Shown here: in pieces, positions 35,382-44,380 of the stretch
Numbering within the stretch: the first letter of the stretch is position 1
Layout: every line of letters begins with the position of its first letter
Source of the DNA: Acidobacteriota bacterium
GTDB taxonomy: Bacteria; Acidobacteriota; Terriglobia; UBA7540
Assembly: GCA_902812415.1 (NCBI GenBank)
Contig: CADDZJ010000020.1
Location: 1-45,615, forward strand
Direction: 5' to 3'
DNA length: 45,615 bases
Notes under the pieces: generated by a model
The model's database searches: none
Seen by the model: only the letters and a program-made list of their open reading frames with translations
What the model was told of the DNA's origin: nothing
Position numbers and translations under genes: made by a program

Positions 35382-35406
35382 GGGATGGTGAAAGCCATCC
35401 CTTTTT
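35382..35406 (+). terminator. Rho-independent terminator of the TonB receptor gene
   Basis: GGGATGG (35382-35388), loop TGAAAG, CCATCCC (35395-35401), then TTTTT (35402-35406). Perfect 7-bp stem with a U-run; the strongest terminator in the window. It abuts the upstream limit of the next open frame. Confidence 0.85.
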
Positions 35407-35430
35407 GTGTGTCAATGTGCGTTACAATGT

Positions 35431-37236
35431 GTGCCCGTGGTCTTTCGCTTTGACAGCCCGGCATCTGCTTTTTTTTTACTGATGGCCGTCGTGGCGCTTT
35501 GGGCGTCAACAGGATGCCCGGAATCATTTGCGGCGAGGCATCAGCGACTTGATTACGCGAATGCCGCGCCGGGCGTCGGGTATGTGGGCTCCAAGGTGTG
35601 CGCCCGTTGTCACGCCGACATTTACCAGGAGTATTTACGCACGGCGATGGGCCGCTCCATGGCCTTGCCGGATGCCGCATGGCTGCCCAAGCCAGTGAAA
35701 CCGCTGCGGATTCACAATGAAAAGCTGGATCGGGACTACGAGATATTTTGCAAGGGTTCTGAACTTTACCAGAGCGAATCGGAAACGGCTCAGAATGGGA
35801 GCGAAATTTTCCGCGACACGCACCGGATTGTCTACGCGATCGGCACCGGTGAGAACGGCATCGGCTATCTGGCTGAAGAGGGAAATTATCTTGTCGAGGC
35901 GCCGCTTTCCTATTACACTCAGGCCCGCTCCTGGGAACTTTCGCCGGGCTACGAGCTCGGAGACCTGGGCTTCGACCGGCTCGTTCCAATCGCCTGCCTG
36001 GTTTGCCATAGCGGGCGTCCGGAACCGGTGCCGGGACGCGAAGGCTTTTACAGAAATCCGCCCTTTAGGGAATTGGCCATAGGGTGCGAGAACTGCCATG
36101 GGCCAGGCCAACTGCACGTTGAGGAGCGAACGAAGGACGCGCCGGTGCACGGTACTGTGGACCGCTCGATTGTAAATCCTGCCGATCTTCCCTCGCATCT
36201 GGCAAACGACATTTGCATGATGTGCCATGAAAGCGGCGACGCCCGCGTTCTTCAACCGGGGAAAACGTATGCTGACTTTCGACCGGGCACTCCGCTCGAC
36301 CGCACGGTGGCCATCTTTGCGGTCCCTTTCACTCCGCAGTCGCCGCCGCAATCACCCCTGCTTCAGCAATACATGCAGATGTCGCTCAGCAAATGTTACC
36401 GGCGGAGTGATGGCAAACTGGCCTGCATCAAGTGCCATGACCCTCATTTTGAGCCTACAACCGCTGAGACTCCTGCTTACTACCGAAAAAAATGCCTCTC
36501 GTGCCATTCGGAGCAAAGCTGCGGGGTGGCGCTTGCGGAACGGCGTCGGAAATCGCCGCCCGACAATTGCATTGGCTGCCACATGCCGCGTCAGAACCTG
36601 CAGGGGATTTCCCACTCCGCCCTGACGAATCATCGTATTATTGCCTATTCCGGCGAGCCCTTTCCGAGCGCCGCGTTCCACATGACAACGCCAAGTCTGC
36701 GAGGACTTGTATACCTCGATCAAGAGCCGGGAAAAATAAATTCGCCCGTTGATCCCTTGATTTTGTTGCAGGTCTATCGGGATTTGCTTCGGCAACACCC
36801 GGAGTACAGGGCTTCTGAAAGCAGGCTGCTTGATATACTGGCGAAAACTCAGCCAAACAATCCTCAGGTTTTATCAGCCCTTGGGGAGAGGGCGATGCTT
36901 GCCGGCACATTGGAGGGATTCGCTGAGGCACAAAAATATCTGGGCCAGGCGATTGCAGAAGGTTCTACTTCAGCCTCTGATTTTGACCTTTATGCCCGTC
37001 TCCTGATTCATTCTGGCTCAATGGCAGAGGCAGTTACGGTGCTTAAGCGAGATATTGCCTTGTACCCCTATTTGACTGAGCGCTACAAGATGCTGGCTTT
37101 GGCATACCTGAAACTCCACGAGTACAATCTTGCGCTTGAGACGATGAAGCAGGAACTTCGCCTGTTTCCGCAAGATTCTGACATGCGAAAGCTCGTAGCC
37201 CATGTGCAGAGTTCATTGGCCTCTTCGCCGCCATAA
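35431..37236 (+). CDS. Multiheme (7 CxxCH) cytochrome c with C-terminal TPRs
   Basis: About 601 residues from GTG 35431 (uncertain; the frame is open to 35407, right after the terminator). A hydrophobic N-terminus ending in ASTGC suggests a lipoprotein or signal peptide. Seven heme motifs lie near Cys57 (CARCH), 189 (CLVCH), 219 (CENCH), 262 (CMMCH), 332 (CIKCH), 355 (CLSCH) and 380 (CIGCH). The closing ones resemble doubled-CxxCH/c554-type cytochromes. TPR repeats occupy about 440-600. Compared with the gene at 3211 it lacks the N-terminal multi-helix anchor and has two more hemes, but both end in TPRs and are followed by a CRTAC1 gene. Likely periplasmic or outer-face electron transfer; donor and acceptor unknown. 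Translation signals are weak. Confidence 0.82.
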   Translation: MPVVFRFDSPASAFFLLMAVVALWASTGCPESFAARHQRLDYANAAPGVGYVGSKVCARCHADIYQEYLRTAMGRSMALPDAAWLPKPVKPLRIHNEKLDRDYEIFCKGSELYQSESETAQNGSEIFRDTHRIVYAIGTGENGIGYLAEEGNYLVEAPLSYYTQARSWELSPGYELGDLGFDRLVPIACLVCHSGRPEPVPGREGFYRNPPFRELAIGCENCHGPGQLHVEERTKDAPVHGTVDRSIVNPADLPSHLANDICMMCHESGDARVLQPGKTYADFRPGTPLDRTVAIFAVPFTPQSPPQSPLLQQYMQMSLSKCYRRSDGKLACIKCHDPHFEPTTAETPAYYRKKCLSCHSEQSCGVALAERRRKSPPDNCIGCHMPRQNLQGISHSALTNHRIIAYSGEPFPSAAFHMTTPSLRGLVYLDQEPGKINSPVDPLILLQVYRDLLRQHPEYRASESRLLDILAKTQPNNPQVLSALGERAMLAGTLEGFAEAQKYLGQAIAEGSTSASDFDLYARLLIHSGSMAEAVTVLKRDIALYPYLTERYKMLALAYLKLHEYNLALETMKQELRLFPQDSDMRKLVAHVQSSLASSPP

Positions 37237-37395
37237 AAGGTCGTTAAAAAGAGCCGTAGTGTCGGCATCTCATCAGCACGGCCGCCCGGACGGCGGCGCG
37301 GCGATTCTCATGCTTTGCGGGTGTCGGAAGGCGAGATGAACAACTGTGAGATGCTTTTAGGCAGCCCGATCAGAGCGGCGTTTTTCTCGAAATAG

Positions 37396-39114
37396 ATGGA
37401 TCAACGGATAGGAAGACGCGAAATGCTGGCGCTGTTCGGCGCCTCGCTGATGCCTTATCCCAGGGGCTTCTCTTTTTCGCAGGCTCAGCAAATATCCTCC
37501 CGGCTCAATGAAGATTCAACGCGGCCATCTCCGATCCAGTTCTCTCTTGAGTCGCTGCCCTTTCGTCTTGAAACGGATGAAACCCCTGCCACTCCGCATG
37601 CTCCGGCCACGATGGCCGGCGGTGTGGCAATCCTTGACTATAATCGGGACGGCAGGTCTGATATCTTCTTTACGAACGGCGCCAATATTGCTACCCTCAG
37701 CAAGGACTCGCCCAGGTTTTCCAACCGTCTTTTTCGCAACGAAGGTCACGGTGTATTCACCGACGTAACAGAGAAAGCAGGGCTGGCCGGGGCTGGTTAC
37801 GATATGGGCGTGGCCGTGGGTGACTACGACAACGACGGCTACCCGGATTTATTTGTTGCCGGCGTCCATCGCAACACTCTCTATCACAACAATGGCGACG
37901 GAAGTTTTACAGATGTCACTGCCGAGGCTGGACTTAACCGCTGGAACGACCCGGATTTCGGGCCCCTCTGGTCGGTCACCGGCGCGTGGGTGGATGTCAA
38001 CAACGACGGTCTGCTTGACTTGGTTATCGTCAATTACCTGCAATGGAATTTTAAAACCGAGCCGCTCTGCGGATACGACGGCAAATACGACTATTGCAGC
38101 CCGCGCTTTTACAAAGGACTGCCAAACCAGTTGTTTCTTAACAGGGGGGACGGAACGTTCCAGGATGTCTCGGCGGAATGGGGCTTGCGCTCGCACATTG
38201 GAAAGGGCATGGGCGTGGGTGTGGCGGACTATGATCTGGACGGTCGTCCGGACCTGTTCGTAACTAACGATACCTATTACAACTTTCTCTTCCACAACAC
38301 TGGAAAGGGGTTTGAAGAAGTGGCGCTTCGGGAGGGAGTCGCCCTGGTTGAAGACGGAACGTTTGTTTCGGGCATGGGCCTGGATTTCCGAGATATCAAT
38401 AATGATGGTTACCCCGACATCGTGTTTGTTGCTCTCAACAATCAGACCTTTCCGATTTTCCGGAATGAGAGCGGGCAAGGATTTGAAGAAATCACGGATC
38501 GAAGCGGGATGCGCCAATTGAGCCTGCCGATGAGCGGTTATGGCGCCGGCCTCTATGATTTTGACAATGACGGTTGGAAGGATCTGTTCGTTACGCGTGG
38601 GCAGGTGGAATTTTTGCCGAAGCCCGACACAGAAATCGATCAATATAACACCGTATTTCGAAACTTAGGTCCTGGTGGGCGATGGCAAGGCTTGACGGCT
38701 GAGGCGGGCCTGACGGCGAGTCCTCCGGCGCGACATCGCGGCTGCGCCTTCGGAGACCTGGATGGCGACGGCCGAATTGACGTGGTGGCAACCGCGATCG
38801 GAAAACAAGCTGAGATCTGGATGAACCGCAGTGAGGGAGCGGGACATTGGTTGGATGTGACGCTGGAGGGAGTCAAAAGCAATCGTGACGGCATCGGCGC
38901 CATCGTGAAAGTAATTACCAAAGCGGGGACTCAGTACAATCACATGACCACCAGCGTCGGCTACGCCTCGTCGAGCCATGGTCCCGTGCATTTCGGTTTG
39001 GGCGCAGAGGCAGTGGCCGATGTGATTGAGATTCGATGGCCTTCGGGCGTGGTTCAGACCTTCCGTAACGTCCGAGGTAACCGCACGATCAGTGTGAAGG
39101 AGCGCCGGGGCTGA
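37396..39114 (+). CDS. CRTAC1 family FG-GAP/VCBS and ASPIC/UnbV protein
   Basis: 572 residues. N-terminus has a twin-arginine-like signal (GRREMLALFGAS, about residues 6-17), although the h-region is short. At least seven DxDxDG calcium-type loops follow (DYNRDGRSD, DYDNDGYPD, DVNNDGLLD, DYDLDGRPD, DINNDGYPD, DFDNDGWKD, DLDGDGRID). The C-terminal ASPIC/UnbV domain reads SNRDGIGAIVKVITKAGTQY ... IRWPSGVVQTFRNVRGNRTI. It is of the same length and architecture as the protein at 6243. It is 160 bp downstream of the multiheme gene, and its 3' end overlaps the convergent TPR gene by 26 bases. Confidence 0.85.
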   Translation: MDQRIGRREMLALFGASLMPYPRGFSFSQAQQISSRLNEDSTRPSPIQFSLESLPFRLETDETPATPHAPATMAGGVAILDYNRDGRSDIFFTNGANIATLSKDSPRFSNRLFRNEGHGVFTDVTEKAGLAGAGYDMGVAVGDYDNDGYPDLFVAGVHRNTLYHNNGDGSFTDVTAEAGLNRWNDPDFGPLWSVTGAWVDVNNDGLLDLVIVNYLQWNFKTEPLCGYDGKYDYCSPRFYKGLPNQLFLNRGDGTFQDVSAEWGLRSHIGKGMGVGVADYDLDGRPDLFVTNDTYYNFLFHNTGKGFEEVALREGVALVEDGTFVSGMGLDFRDINNDGYPDIVFVALNNQTFPIFRNESGQGFEEITDRSGMRQLSLPMSGYGAGLYDFDNDGWKDLFVTRGQVEFLPKPDTEIDQYNTVFRNLGPGGRWQGLTAEAGLTASPPARHRGCAFGDLDGDGRIDVVATAIGKQAEIWMNRSEGAGHWLDVTLEGVKSNRDGIGAIVKVITKAGTQYNHMTTSVGYASSSHGPVHFGLGAEAVADVIEIRWPSGVVQTFRNVRGNRTISVKERRG

Positions 39115-40351
39115 TGACGCGCGACTGAGCCGCGCGCTGCTGCTCTTCGGTTGTCAGACGGTCAACAATCCGCTTTTCCCGCGCGCCGTCTTCCGGCCGC
39201 TTCATGCGAAAGTACAACGCGGTGAGTTCGACATGGGGAGCGAGCCAGTTCGGATCTTCGCGCTCGGCCGTTTCGAGGTCTTTAACGGCGGGCTCCAAAC
39301 GCCCTTCAGCTTTCTCAACCATGCCGAGTTCGTAATGGGCGAGGGAGGAAGACGGCTGAATCTGAAGTGCGCGGCTGAGGTGGAGGCTTGAATCCGCCAG
39401 TTGGCGCTGCCTGAACAGCAAAGCCCCCAGATGCAACTCGGCCTCGAAATCTTTGCGATTGGACTGGAGGGCTTTTTCAAAGGCAGCTTCCGCGCCTTGG
39501 GGGTCTCCGAAGTCCTCAAGCACGATGCCGTAGACAGTATCAACTCCCGGCAGTTTGGGATTGAGGCGCATGGCGGCTTCAATGTCCTGGCGAGCCAAGT
39601 TAAAGCGCTCCATTCTCAGGTAGGTTCGCGCCGCCAGGAGGTAGGCTTTGCCGCTCTGTCCTTCCTGTGCGACCTTTTCAACTCTTTTCAATCCTTCACG
39701 GGCTTGGCCCGTTCCGATCAATGCGGAACCGAGCGCCCATTCGAGATCGAGATTGTTGGGATCATCCGCCTCAAAAGGGGTAAGAAGCGGGACCACTTCG
39801 GATGTCTTCCCGAGGTTCAGGTCACAATCACTCAAAAGAATGGCGACCCGCTCATTGGTGGGTTCGGTTTGATGCAGCGAGGTGAATAGAGCCGCGGCTT
39901 CCTGCACATCACCCTTCTTGAAGTAAGCCAGCCCCAAATTGAGTTCAAGGGCGTGATTGTCAGGAGACTGATCGAGTGCGGCGCGATACTGCGCAATCGC
40001 CTCATCGAAGCGGCCCAGAGAAATCAAGACTCCAGCCAAATTTGCGTGCGCCGCAGTAATCTCCGGATGAAGTTGGATCAGTTCCTGATACTCTCGCGCC
40101 GCCTGGGCGAGATTCCCACGCTGCTGGTCAGCCAACGCTTTTTCAAAAAGCTGGCGTGGGTTCATGGTTTGCGCCAACGCCACTAGACATAACGCTAAAG
40201 GCAGTAGAGCACGGATTAGAACGAAGCAGGTAGCCGGAAAAACATGCCATACGATCCGGCCCACAGGAAATGCGCCCATCCTGCGTTGCCATAAGCGGCG
40301 CATCCGGGCGCAAACAGGATTCAGGCATCGAGTGAGTCTCGCCACATCCAT
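39089..40351 (-). CDS. Exported TPR protein
   Basis: About 420 residues from Met at 40351 (the open frame goes further up; another candidate start is 40303). A hydrophobic segment (about residues 35-60, CFVLIRALLPLALCLVALAQT) is a likely signal or anchor. About nine consecutive tetratricopeptide repeats follow, each with the usual small-residue pattern (for example AAREYQELIQLHPEITAAHANLAGVL). There are no heme motifs. Convergent with the CRTAC1 gene, overlapping its last 26 bases. It may supply a TPR scaffold to the multiheme/CRTAC1 module, or be unrelated to it. Confidence 0.7.
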   Translation of the reverse strand: MDVARLTRCLNPVCARMRRLWQRRMGAFPVGRIVWHVFPATCFVLIRALLPLALCLVALAQTMNPRQLFEKALADQQRGNLAQAAREYQELIQLHPEITAAHANLAGVLISLGRFDEAIAQYRAALDQSPDNHALELNLGLAYFKKGDVQEAAALFTSLHQTEPTNERVAILLSDCDLNLGKTSEVVPLLTPFEADDPNNLDLEWALGSALIGTGQAREGLKRVEKVAQEGQSGKAYLLAARTYLRMERFNLARQDIEAAMRLNPKLPGVDTVYGIVLEDFGDPQGAEAAFEKALQSNRKDFEAELHLGALLFRQRQLADSSLHLSRALQIQPSSSLAHYELGMVEKAEGRLEPAVKDLETAEREDPNWLAPHVELTALYFRMKRPEDGAREKRIVDRLTTEEQQRAAQSRVISPGAPSH

Positions 40352-40528
40352 TAGTTTAACCTGAGTTGGGCCGTTGGAAGGGCAACTGCGATAAAGCGGT
40401 GACGGAGTGACCTCAGGTTTCCTTCCGGAGCAGAATGTTGGAAGCCGCGCAACGCGGGGTGTTATACTAAAAGCACTGATGATCCAACTGTCTGGACAGT
40501 TCCACAAGCGACTCGCAGGCGCCCTTTT

Positions 40529-41200
40529 ATGAAACCCTGGACGCCCTTTGAAGCCGAACGCCGCCGGATGGTGGAAATCCAGCTACGCCATCGTGGGATT
40601 CACGACGAACGCGTGCTTGAAGCGATGCTCCGTGTGCCGCGTCACGAGTTTGTGCCGCCAGAGTTTCTGGAGCGAGCCTACGAGGATCGGCCGCTTCCCA
40701 TCGGCGGCGCGGGGACCATTTCCCAGCCTTATATGGTAGCTGCCATGACGGACGCTGCCCACGTGGAGCCTGGGGATCGGGTTCTCGAAGTAGGCACGGG
40801 CTCCGGATATCAGGCTGCGGTTCTGGCGTCTCTTGGGGCAACTGTTTATTCGCTGGAAAGAAACGCGCAACTGGCTGACGCGGCGCGCGCAAGGCTCGCA
40901 AGACTGGGATACGGCCAGGTTGAAGTAATCTGCGCGGACGGCAGCCAGGGGTATGCGCTGGCCGCTCCTTACAATAGTATTCTGGTGACCGCAGCTTCGC
41001 CCCGGGTCCCTCCTGCGCTGCTGGAACAGTTGGCAGAGGGAGGACGCCTGATAATTCCCATTGGGGATCTTCAGGTGCAGCGATTGGAGCGGGTGGAAAA
41101 AACCGCTTCAGGCATTTCGACTCGCATGCTGGAAGCCTGCCAGTTTGTTCCCCTCATTGGCAAATACGGCTGGCCTGAGGAAGATTTCCGAGGCCGATAA
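40529..41200 (+). CDS. pcm: Protein-L-isoaspartate O-methyltransferase
   Basis: 223 residues. It carries the SAM-binding motif VLEVGTGSGYQAAVLASLG (about residues 88-106), the N-terminal RMVEIQLRHRGIHDERVLEA and VPRHEFVP segments, the substrate-side ISQPYMVAAM, and the C-terminal GGRLIIPIGDLQVQRL. It repairs isoaspartyl residues in damaged proteins in the cytosol (or periplasm in some forms). Length is normal. Convergent with the BtuB-like receptor gene. Confidence 0.94.
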   Translation: MKPWTPFEAERRRMVEIQLRHRGIHDERVLEAMLRVPRHEFVPPEFLERAYEDRPLPIGGAGTISQPYMVAAMTDAAHVEPGDRVLEVGTGSGYQAAVLASLGATVYSLERNAQLADAARARLARLGYGQVEVICADGSQGYALAAPYNSILVTAASPRVPPALLEQLAEGGRLIIPIGDLQVQRLERVEKTASGISTRMLEACQFVPLIGKYGWPEEDFRGR

Positions 41201-41277
41201 AACGTGTGCCGCGCATGCGGCGGAAGCTTGCGTCACTTCCTTATTCCCGCCGTCGACACCTCTGGCGATTCACCTTT

Positions 41278-43734
41278 TTACTTTCTCTCTCCACCGCCCA
41301 GCGTGAGGCGGACACCGGCGCGAACAGTGAAAGGAAGGGCTGGATAGCCGAACGCGGCCTGGTAATGTTCATCCAGGATGTTTCCCATGCTCGTGTAAAG
41401 CGTGACGTGGCGATGAAGGTCATACCATCCGTTGAAGTCCACCAATTGATATCCTGCCAGCAGGTTCCGGTTCGGCAACAGCATCGTATTGCCGAAAAAT
41501 CCGTCAGTGAGGAACGTGCTGTCGTCTGATCTGCCGGTGAAGTAGCCGTTAAAACTCACTCCAAATTTTCGTTTGGAATAAGTGACGACAAAGCTGGCTG
41601 ATTGAGGCGGGCGGCGAAACGGCCTGTCGCCGACGAGGGGAGCATAGGCTCCGATGGGAATATTGGGAAAGGCCGGGTTAAAAGCAGGGAAGAGAGCGCT
41701 GCTGGCGAAGGATTGGGTGACCACGGCGTCAAGATAAGTATATTCCGTTCGCAGCATCAGATTGCGAGTGAGGCTGACTTCAAGCTCGGCCTCTGCGCCC
41801 CGGCTGCGATAGGAATCGGAATTGATATAAGCGCCGAACGGGACTTCAGCCACGACCGGCGCAGGAACGCCGAGTTCAGGCAAAGCGCTTTGGGGAACGA
41901 AATCAATGAGGTCGTAGAAGCGTTGGTGGAAGAATGTGACGCTCAGAAGCGCTCGTTCATTCCAAAGCCCCTGCTCCACGCCGATGTCGAAACTTCGGCT
42001 GCGCTCGGCCCCGATGGGAGAAATGCCGTAGCGGCGAATCAGATCCGGCCCGTTTGAAAGCGCCGAAATCAAACTGTAGAGCGACGAGCCCTGGTCCAGG
42101 AGGCTTGGTTCCTTAATTCCAGTGCCAAAGTTAAACCGCAGCTTCGTGAGCCCGAAAGCGGAAGCTGAGGATGGACGTCGCAAGTAATAAGCAAGGGAAA
42201 CGCGGGGAGTCACAGCAAATCCGAAGACAGCATTATCCTCAAACCCCACGCCCGCCGTCGCAAATGCGCGTTGCCACAGGTTTCCGCGGCCTTCGAGAAA
42301 GTAATCGTAATTATTCCGCCGGGTGACGGATTTGGGCGAGCCGGAAGATTGTGAGAAACCGTCTTCATGGATATAGTTGAACCCGCCTGTCACGCCGAGA
42401 TCGGGCCGGAAGAAATAATCGGTCTGGCCTCCGACTGATTCGACCGTTGTCTTGGAATTGAAGATCGCCGGATAGGAGCCGCCGAAATCGAGAATCGCCT
42501 GGCCGGTGGCGCAATAATCGTTGGCTCCACAGATGGAGACTTCATCGCCCAGGTAGTTAGCCCCGAAGCCGAAGGGATTGAAAGGGATGCCGGTGGGCGC
42601 CGGGTTATTCAGAAAATAGTGGATGTGGGTTGAGGTGAGCCGCAGCGTGTTATGCCAGCGGGAAGTGGTCTGATTCTGCGCCGTGAGTCCTAGGTAGGTA
42701 TCCTGTTGTCTCTGGAACGAGTCATCCGGCATGCCGTAGAAGTCGAGCGGCCCTGGCAGCCCCAGACCGGTCGCATCGTGATGGATGGTCAAGCGAACTT
42801 CGGTGTTCTGAGCGGGGTTCCAGCCGAAATTTCCAGCGTAGGTTCCATTGTGGAAGGAACTGTTGGGGATGCTGTTTTGCGTGTCAAAGCGCATGAAATC
42901 GGAGTAGTAATCGAACTGCCGGAATACCCCGCCAATTGAAACTTCCTGGCGAAGCGTGTGGAAGTTGCCGCCATCAGCGGAGTATGTGAATTCAGGAGTG
43001 GGCGTGCTCCCGCGGCGGGTTGTAATATTGATGGCGCTCGAGAGCGCATCGCTGCCATAAAGGATGCTGTCGGGCCCGCGGAACACTTCAACGTGATCCA
43101 CGCCGCTGGTTGCCAGATTTGCAAAATCGAATTGCCCGCCGATATCGTTGGCCGGAATTCCGTCAATCAAGACCTTGTTGAAGTCTGAATTTCCACCGCG
43201 CACAAATACGGAGGTGATGCCGCCGCGCTGCCCTTCCTGGACCACCTCGACGCCTGGGACGAGCCGCAAGGCGTCCAGCACATCCAGCTTGTTGAGCGCC
43301 TCAAGCTGGTCGCGGCTTATAACGCTCACGGAGGCGCCCACCTGTGATTGAAGCATCGGCTGCCCTGTGGCTGAAACTACGATTTGCTGGCGCAAGGGGC
43401 CAATCTGGAGACGCAATTCCAATTGAATTGCGCCGCCGGCCTTCAAAAATACAGCCGCGCTCGCTGCAGGCGTGAACCCAGGCGCTTCAGCTTCCACGCG
43501 GTAACGCCCTGTAGGGAGAGAAGAGATTAGAAAGCGGCCTTCCTGATTCGTTCGTGTTTGGCGGATGGGAGAGCCATTCTGAATCAAGTTAACTTTGGCG
43601 TTTGGGACGGGAGCTCCCAGCGGGTCCGTGACTTTGCCTTGAAGAGCGGCTTGGGAAATGCCGAGCGATGCGAAGCCCAGTAGGAATGAGATGACGAACC
43701 ACGCTCGGGTGTGACGAAAAATATGATGAAGCAT
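41278..43734 (-). CDS. BtuB-like TonB-dependent receptor for cobalamin-type ligand
   Basis: 818 residues from the ATG at 43734, where AAGGAGGACACG gives a strong ribosome site; the open frame reaches further into the riboswitch and is not coding there. Signal peptide (WFVISFLLGFASLGISQA, about 10-28), carboxypeptidase-regulatory-like domain, then a plug with RLVPGVEVVQEGQRGGITSVFVRGG ... VEVFRGPDSILYGSDALSSAINI, closely like BtuB/vitamin B12 receptors. The barrel ends in VRAGVRLTLGGGERK. The transcript leader contains two cobalamin riboswitches, so corrinoid uptake is the best assignment. No btuCDF or cob genes are in the window. Confidence 0.9.
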   Translation of the reverse strand: MLHHIFRHTRAWFVISFLLGFASLGISQAALQGKVTDPLGAPVPNAKVNLIQNGSPIRQTRTNQEGRFLISSLPTGRYRVEAEAPGFTPAASAAVFLKAGGAIQLELRLQIGPLRQQIVVSATGQPMLQSQVGASVSVISRDQLEALNKLDVLDALRLVPGVEVVQEGQRGGITSVFVRGGNSDFNKVLIDGIPANDIGGQFDFANLATSGVDHVEVFRGPDSILYGSDALSSAINITTRRGSTPTPEFTYSADGGNFHTLRQEVSIGGVFRQFDYYSDFMRFDTQNSIPNSSFHNGTYAGNFGWNPAQNTEVRLTIHHDATGLGLPGPLDFYGMPDDSFQRQQDTYLGLTAQNQTTSRWHNTLRLTSTHIHYFLNNPAPTGIPFNPFGFGANYLGDEVSICGANDYCATGQAILDFGGSYPAIFNSKTTVESVGGQTDYFFRPDLGVTGGFNYIHEDGFSQSSGSPKSVTRRNNYDYFLEGRGNLWQRAFATAGVGFEDNAVFGFAVTPRVSLAYYLRRPSSASAFGLTKLRFNFGTGIKEPSLLDQGSSLYSLISALSNGPDLIRRYGISPIGAERSRSFDIGVEQGLWNERALLSVTFFHQRFYDLIDFVPQSALPELGVPAPVVAEVPFGAYINSDSYRSRGAEAELEVSLTRNLMLRTEYTYLDAVVTQSFASSALFPAFNPAFPNIPIGAYAPLVGDRPFRRPPQSASFVVTYSKRKFGVSFNGYFTGRSDDSTFLTDGFFGNTMLLPNRNLLAGYQLVDFNGWYDLHRHVTLYTSMGNILDEHYQAAFGYPALPFTVRAGVRLTLGGGERK

Positions 43735-43779
43735 CGTGTCCTCCTTCGCCCTCGGAAGAGCGGACTGAAATGGATTTGT

Positions 43780-43927
43780 GGCTGGACCGGTCTCCTGACT
43801 TTGCGACTCTTTTTCGGAGCCTGCGCCTTCCCACCCTTGAGGGGCAGTGGCGTGTTGCAGGCTTTGCTGGTCGCATACAGTTGCGGGGCAGTGGCGGATT
43901 CTCACCGCGCTTCCCGTTCATCCAGCC
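43780..43927 (-). ncRNA. Cobalamin riboswitch (proximal copy)
   Basis: On the minus strand: P1 5' strand GGCTGGA (43921-43927), GGGAAGCGCGGTGAGAATCC, then the B12-box-like GCCACTGCCCCGCAACTGT (plus-strand 43880-43898 region), a GGGAAGGCGCAGG segment, and the conserved AGTCAGGAGACCGG (plus 43787-43800), closing with TCCAGCC (43780-43786), which pairs with the P1 start. It ends about 45 bases before the BtuB-like ATG, so it likely controls translation or termination of that gene. Confidence 0.9.
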
Positions 43928-44032
43928 AGATTGATTTTCAAGTGCAATTCCCAGCGGTCGAAATTATTCCAACCGTCGGTTCCCTGGCGTGCGGCGCATA
44001 TCGTCGTCGCGTGTCAAGGGATGTCGTCAATC

Positions 44033-44122
44033 GGTAGTGGGTCAGTTTGGGGCGTAGCGGCGGGTTCACCCCGCCATGCGTGGCGGCATCAAGCCGCCTC
44101 TACATCAAACTGATCCACTACC
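44033..44122. repeat. Palindromic MITE-like element between the riboswitches
   Basis: 16-bp terminal inverted repeats (44033-44048 and 44107-44122, one mismatch; GGTAGTGGGTCAGTTT against AAACTGATCCACTACC). Internal hairpins GGCGGGTTCACCCCGCC and GGCGGCATCAAGCCGCC occur with GTAGCGG near one end and CCGCCTCTAC near the other. The internal layout resembles the element at 135-253. It lies between the two riboswitches in the leader of the BtuB-like gene. Confidence 0.55.
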
Positions 44123-44183
44123 CGTCAAGTTATTCCACAGTTCTCAACAGCGGCTATAGGGGTTATCTTAAGCGAATGCTCGC

Positions 44184-44203
44184 CGGCCTCCCGACCGAGG
44201 CCG
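44184..44203 (-). terminator. Hairpin after distal riboswitch
   Basis: On the minus strand CGGCCTC-GGTCGG-GAGGCCG, perfect 7-bp stem with a 6-base loop, 18 bases beyond the distal riboswitch. No U-run follows. It may be part of an expression platform or only structured leader. Confidence 0.35.
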
Positions 44204-44220
44204 ATCTGAGCTGTCGCAGG

Positions 44221-44380
44221 CGTCTGGCCGGTCTCCTGACTTGCGCCTCGTCGCGTCCGGGCTGCCTTCCCAGAATCTCAAAGTCCCAGTGGCTTGCTAG
44301 CCCTGCGCTCCGCGCTCACAGTGGCGGGGCCGTGCCGGATTTTCACCGGTCTTCCCAATTGCAACGGCGTATGCCAGACG
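44221..44380 (-). ncRNA. Cobalamin riboswitch (distal copy)
   Basis: On the minus strand: P1 CGTCTGGC (44373-44380), GGGAAGACCGGTGAAAATCC, the conserved GGCACGGCCCCGCCACTG, a GCCACTGGG stretch, TGGGAAGGC and AGTCAGGAGACCGGCC, closing with GCCAGACG (44221-44228). P1 is a perfect 8-bp complement. All parts of a cobalamin riboswitch are recognisable. A promoter ends a few bases upstream. Confidence 0.92.

Noticed and set aside
41278-43905. Longer N-terminus for the BtuB-like receptor
   Set aside because: The extra 57 codons lie inside the cobalamin riboswitch; the ATG at 43734 has an excellent ribosome site and begins a signal peptide.
44130-44139. DnaA-box-like TTATTCCACA
   Set aside because: One extra base compared with the consensus, single occurrence, and located inside a riboswitch leader.
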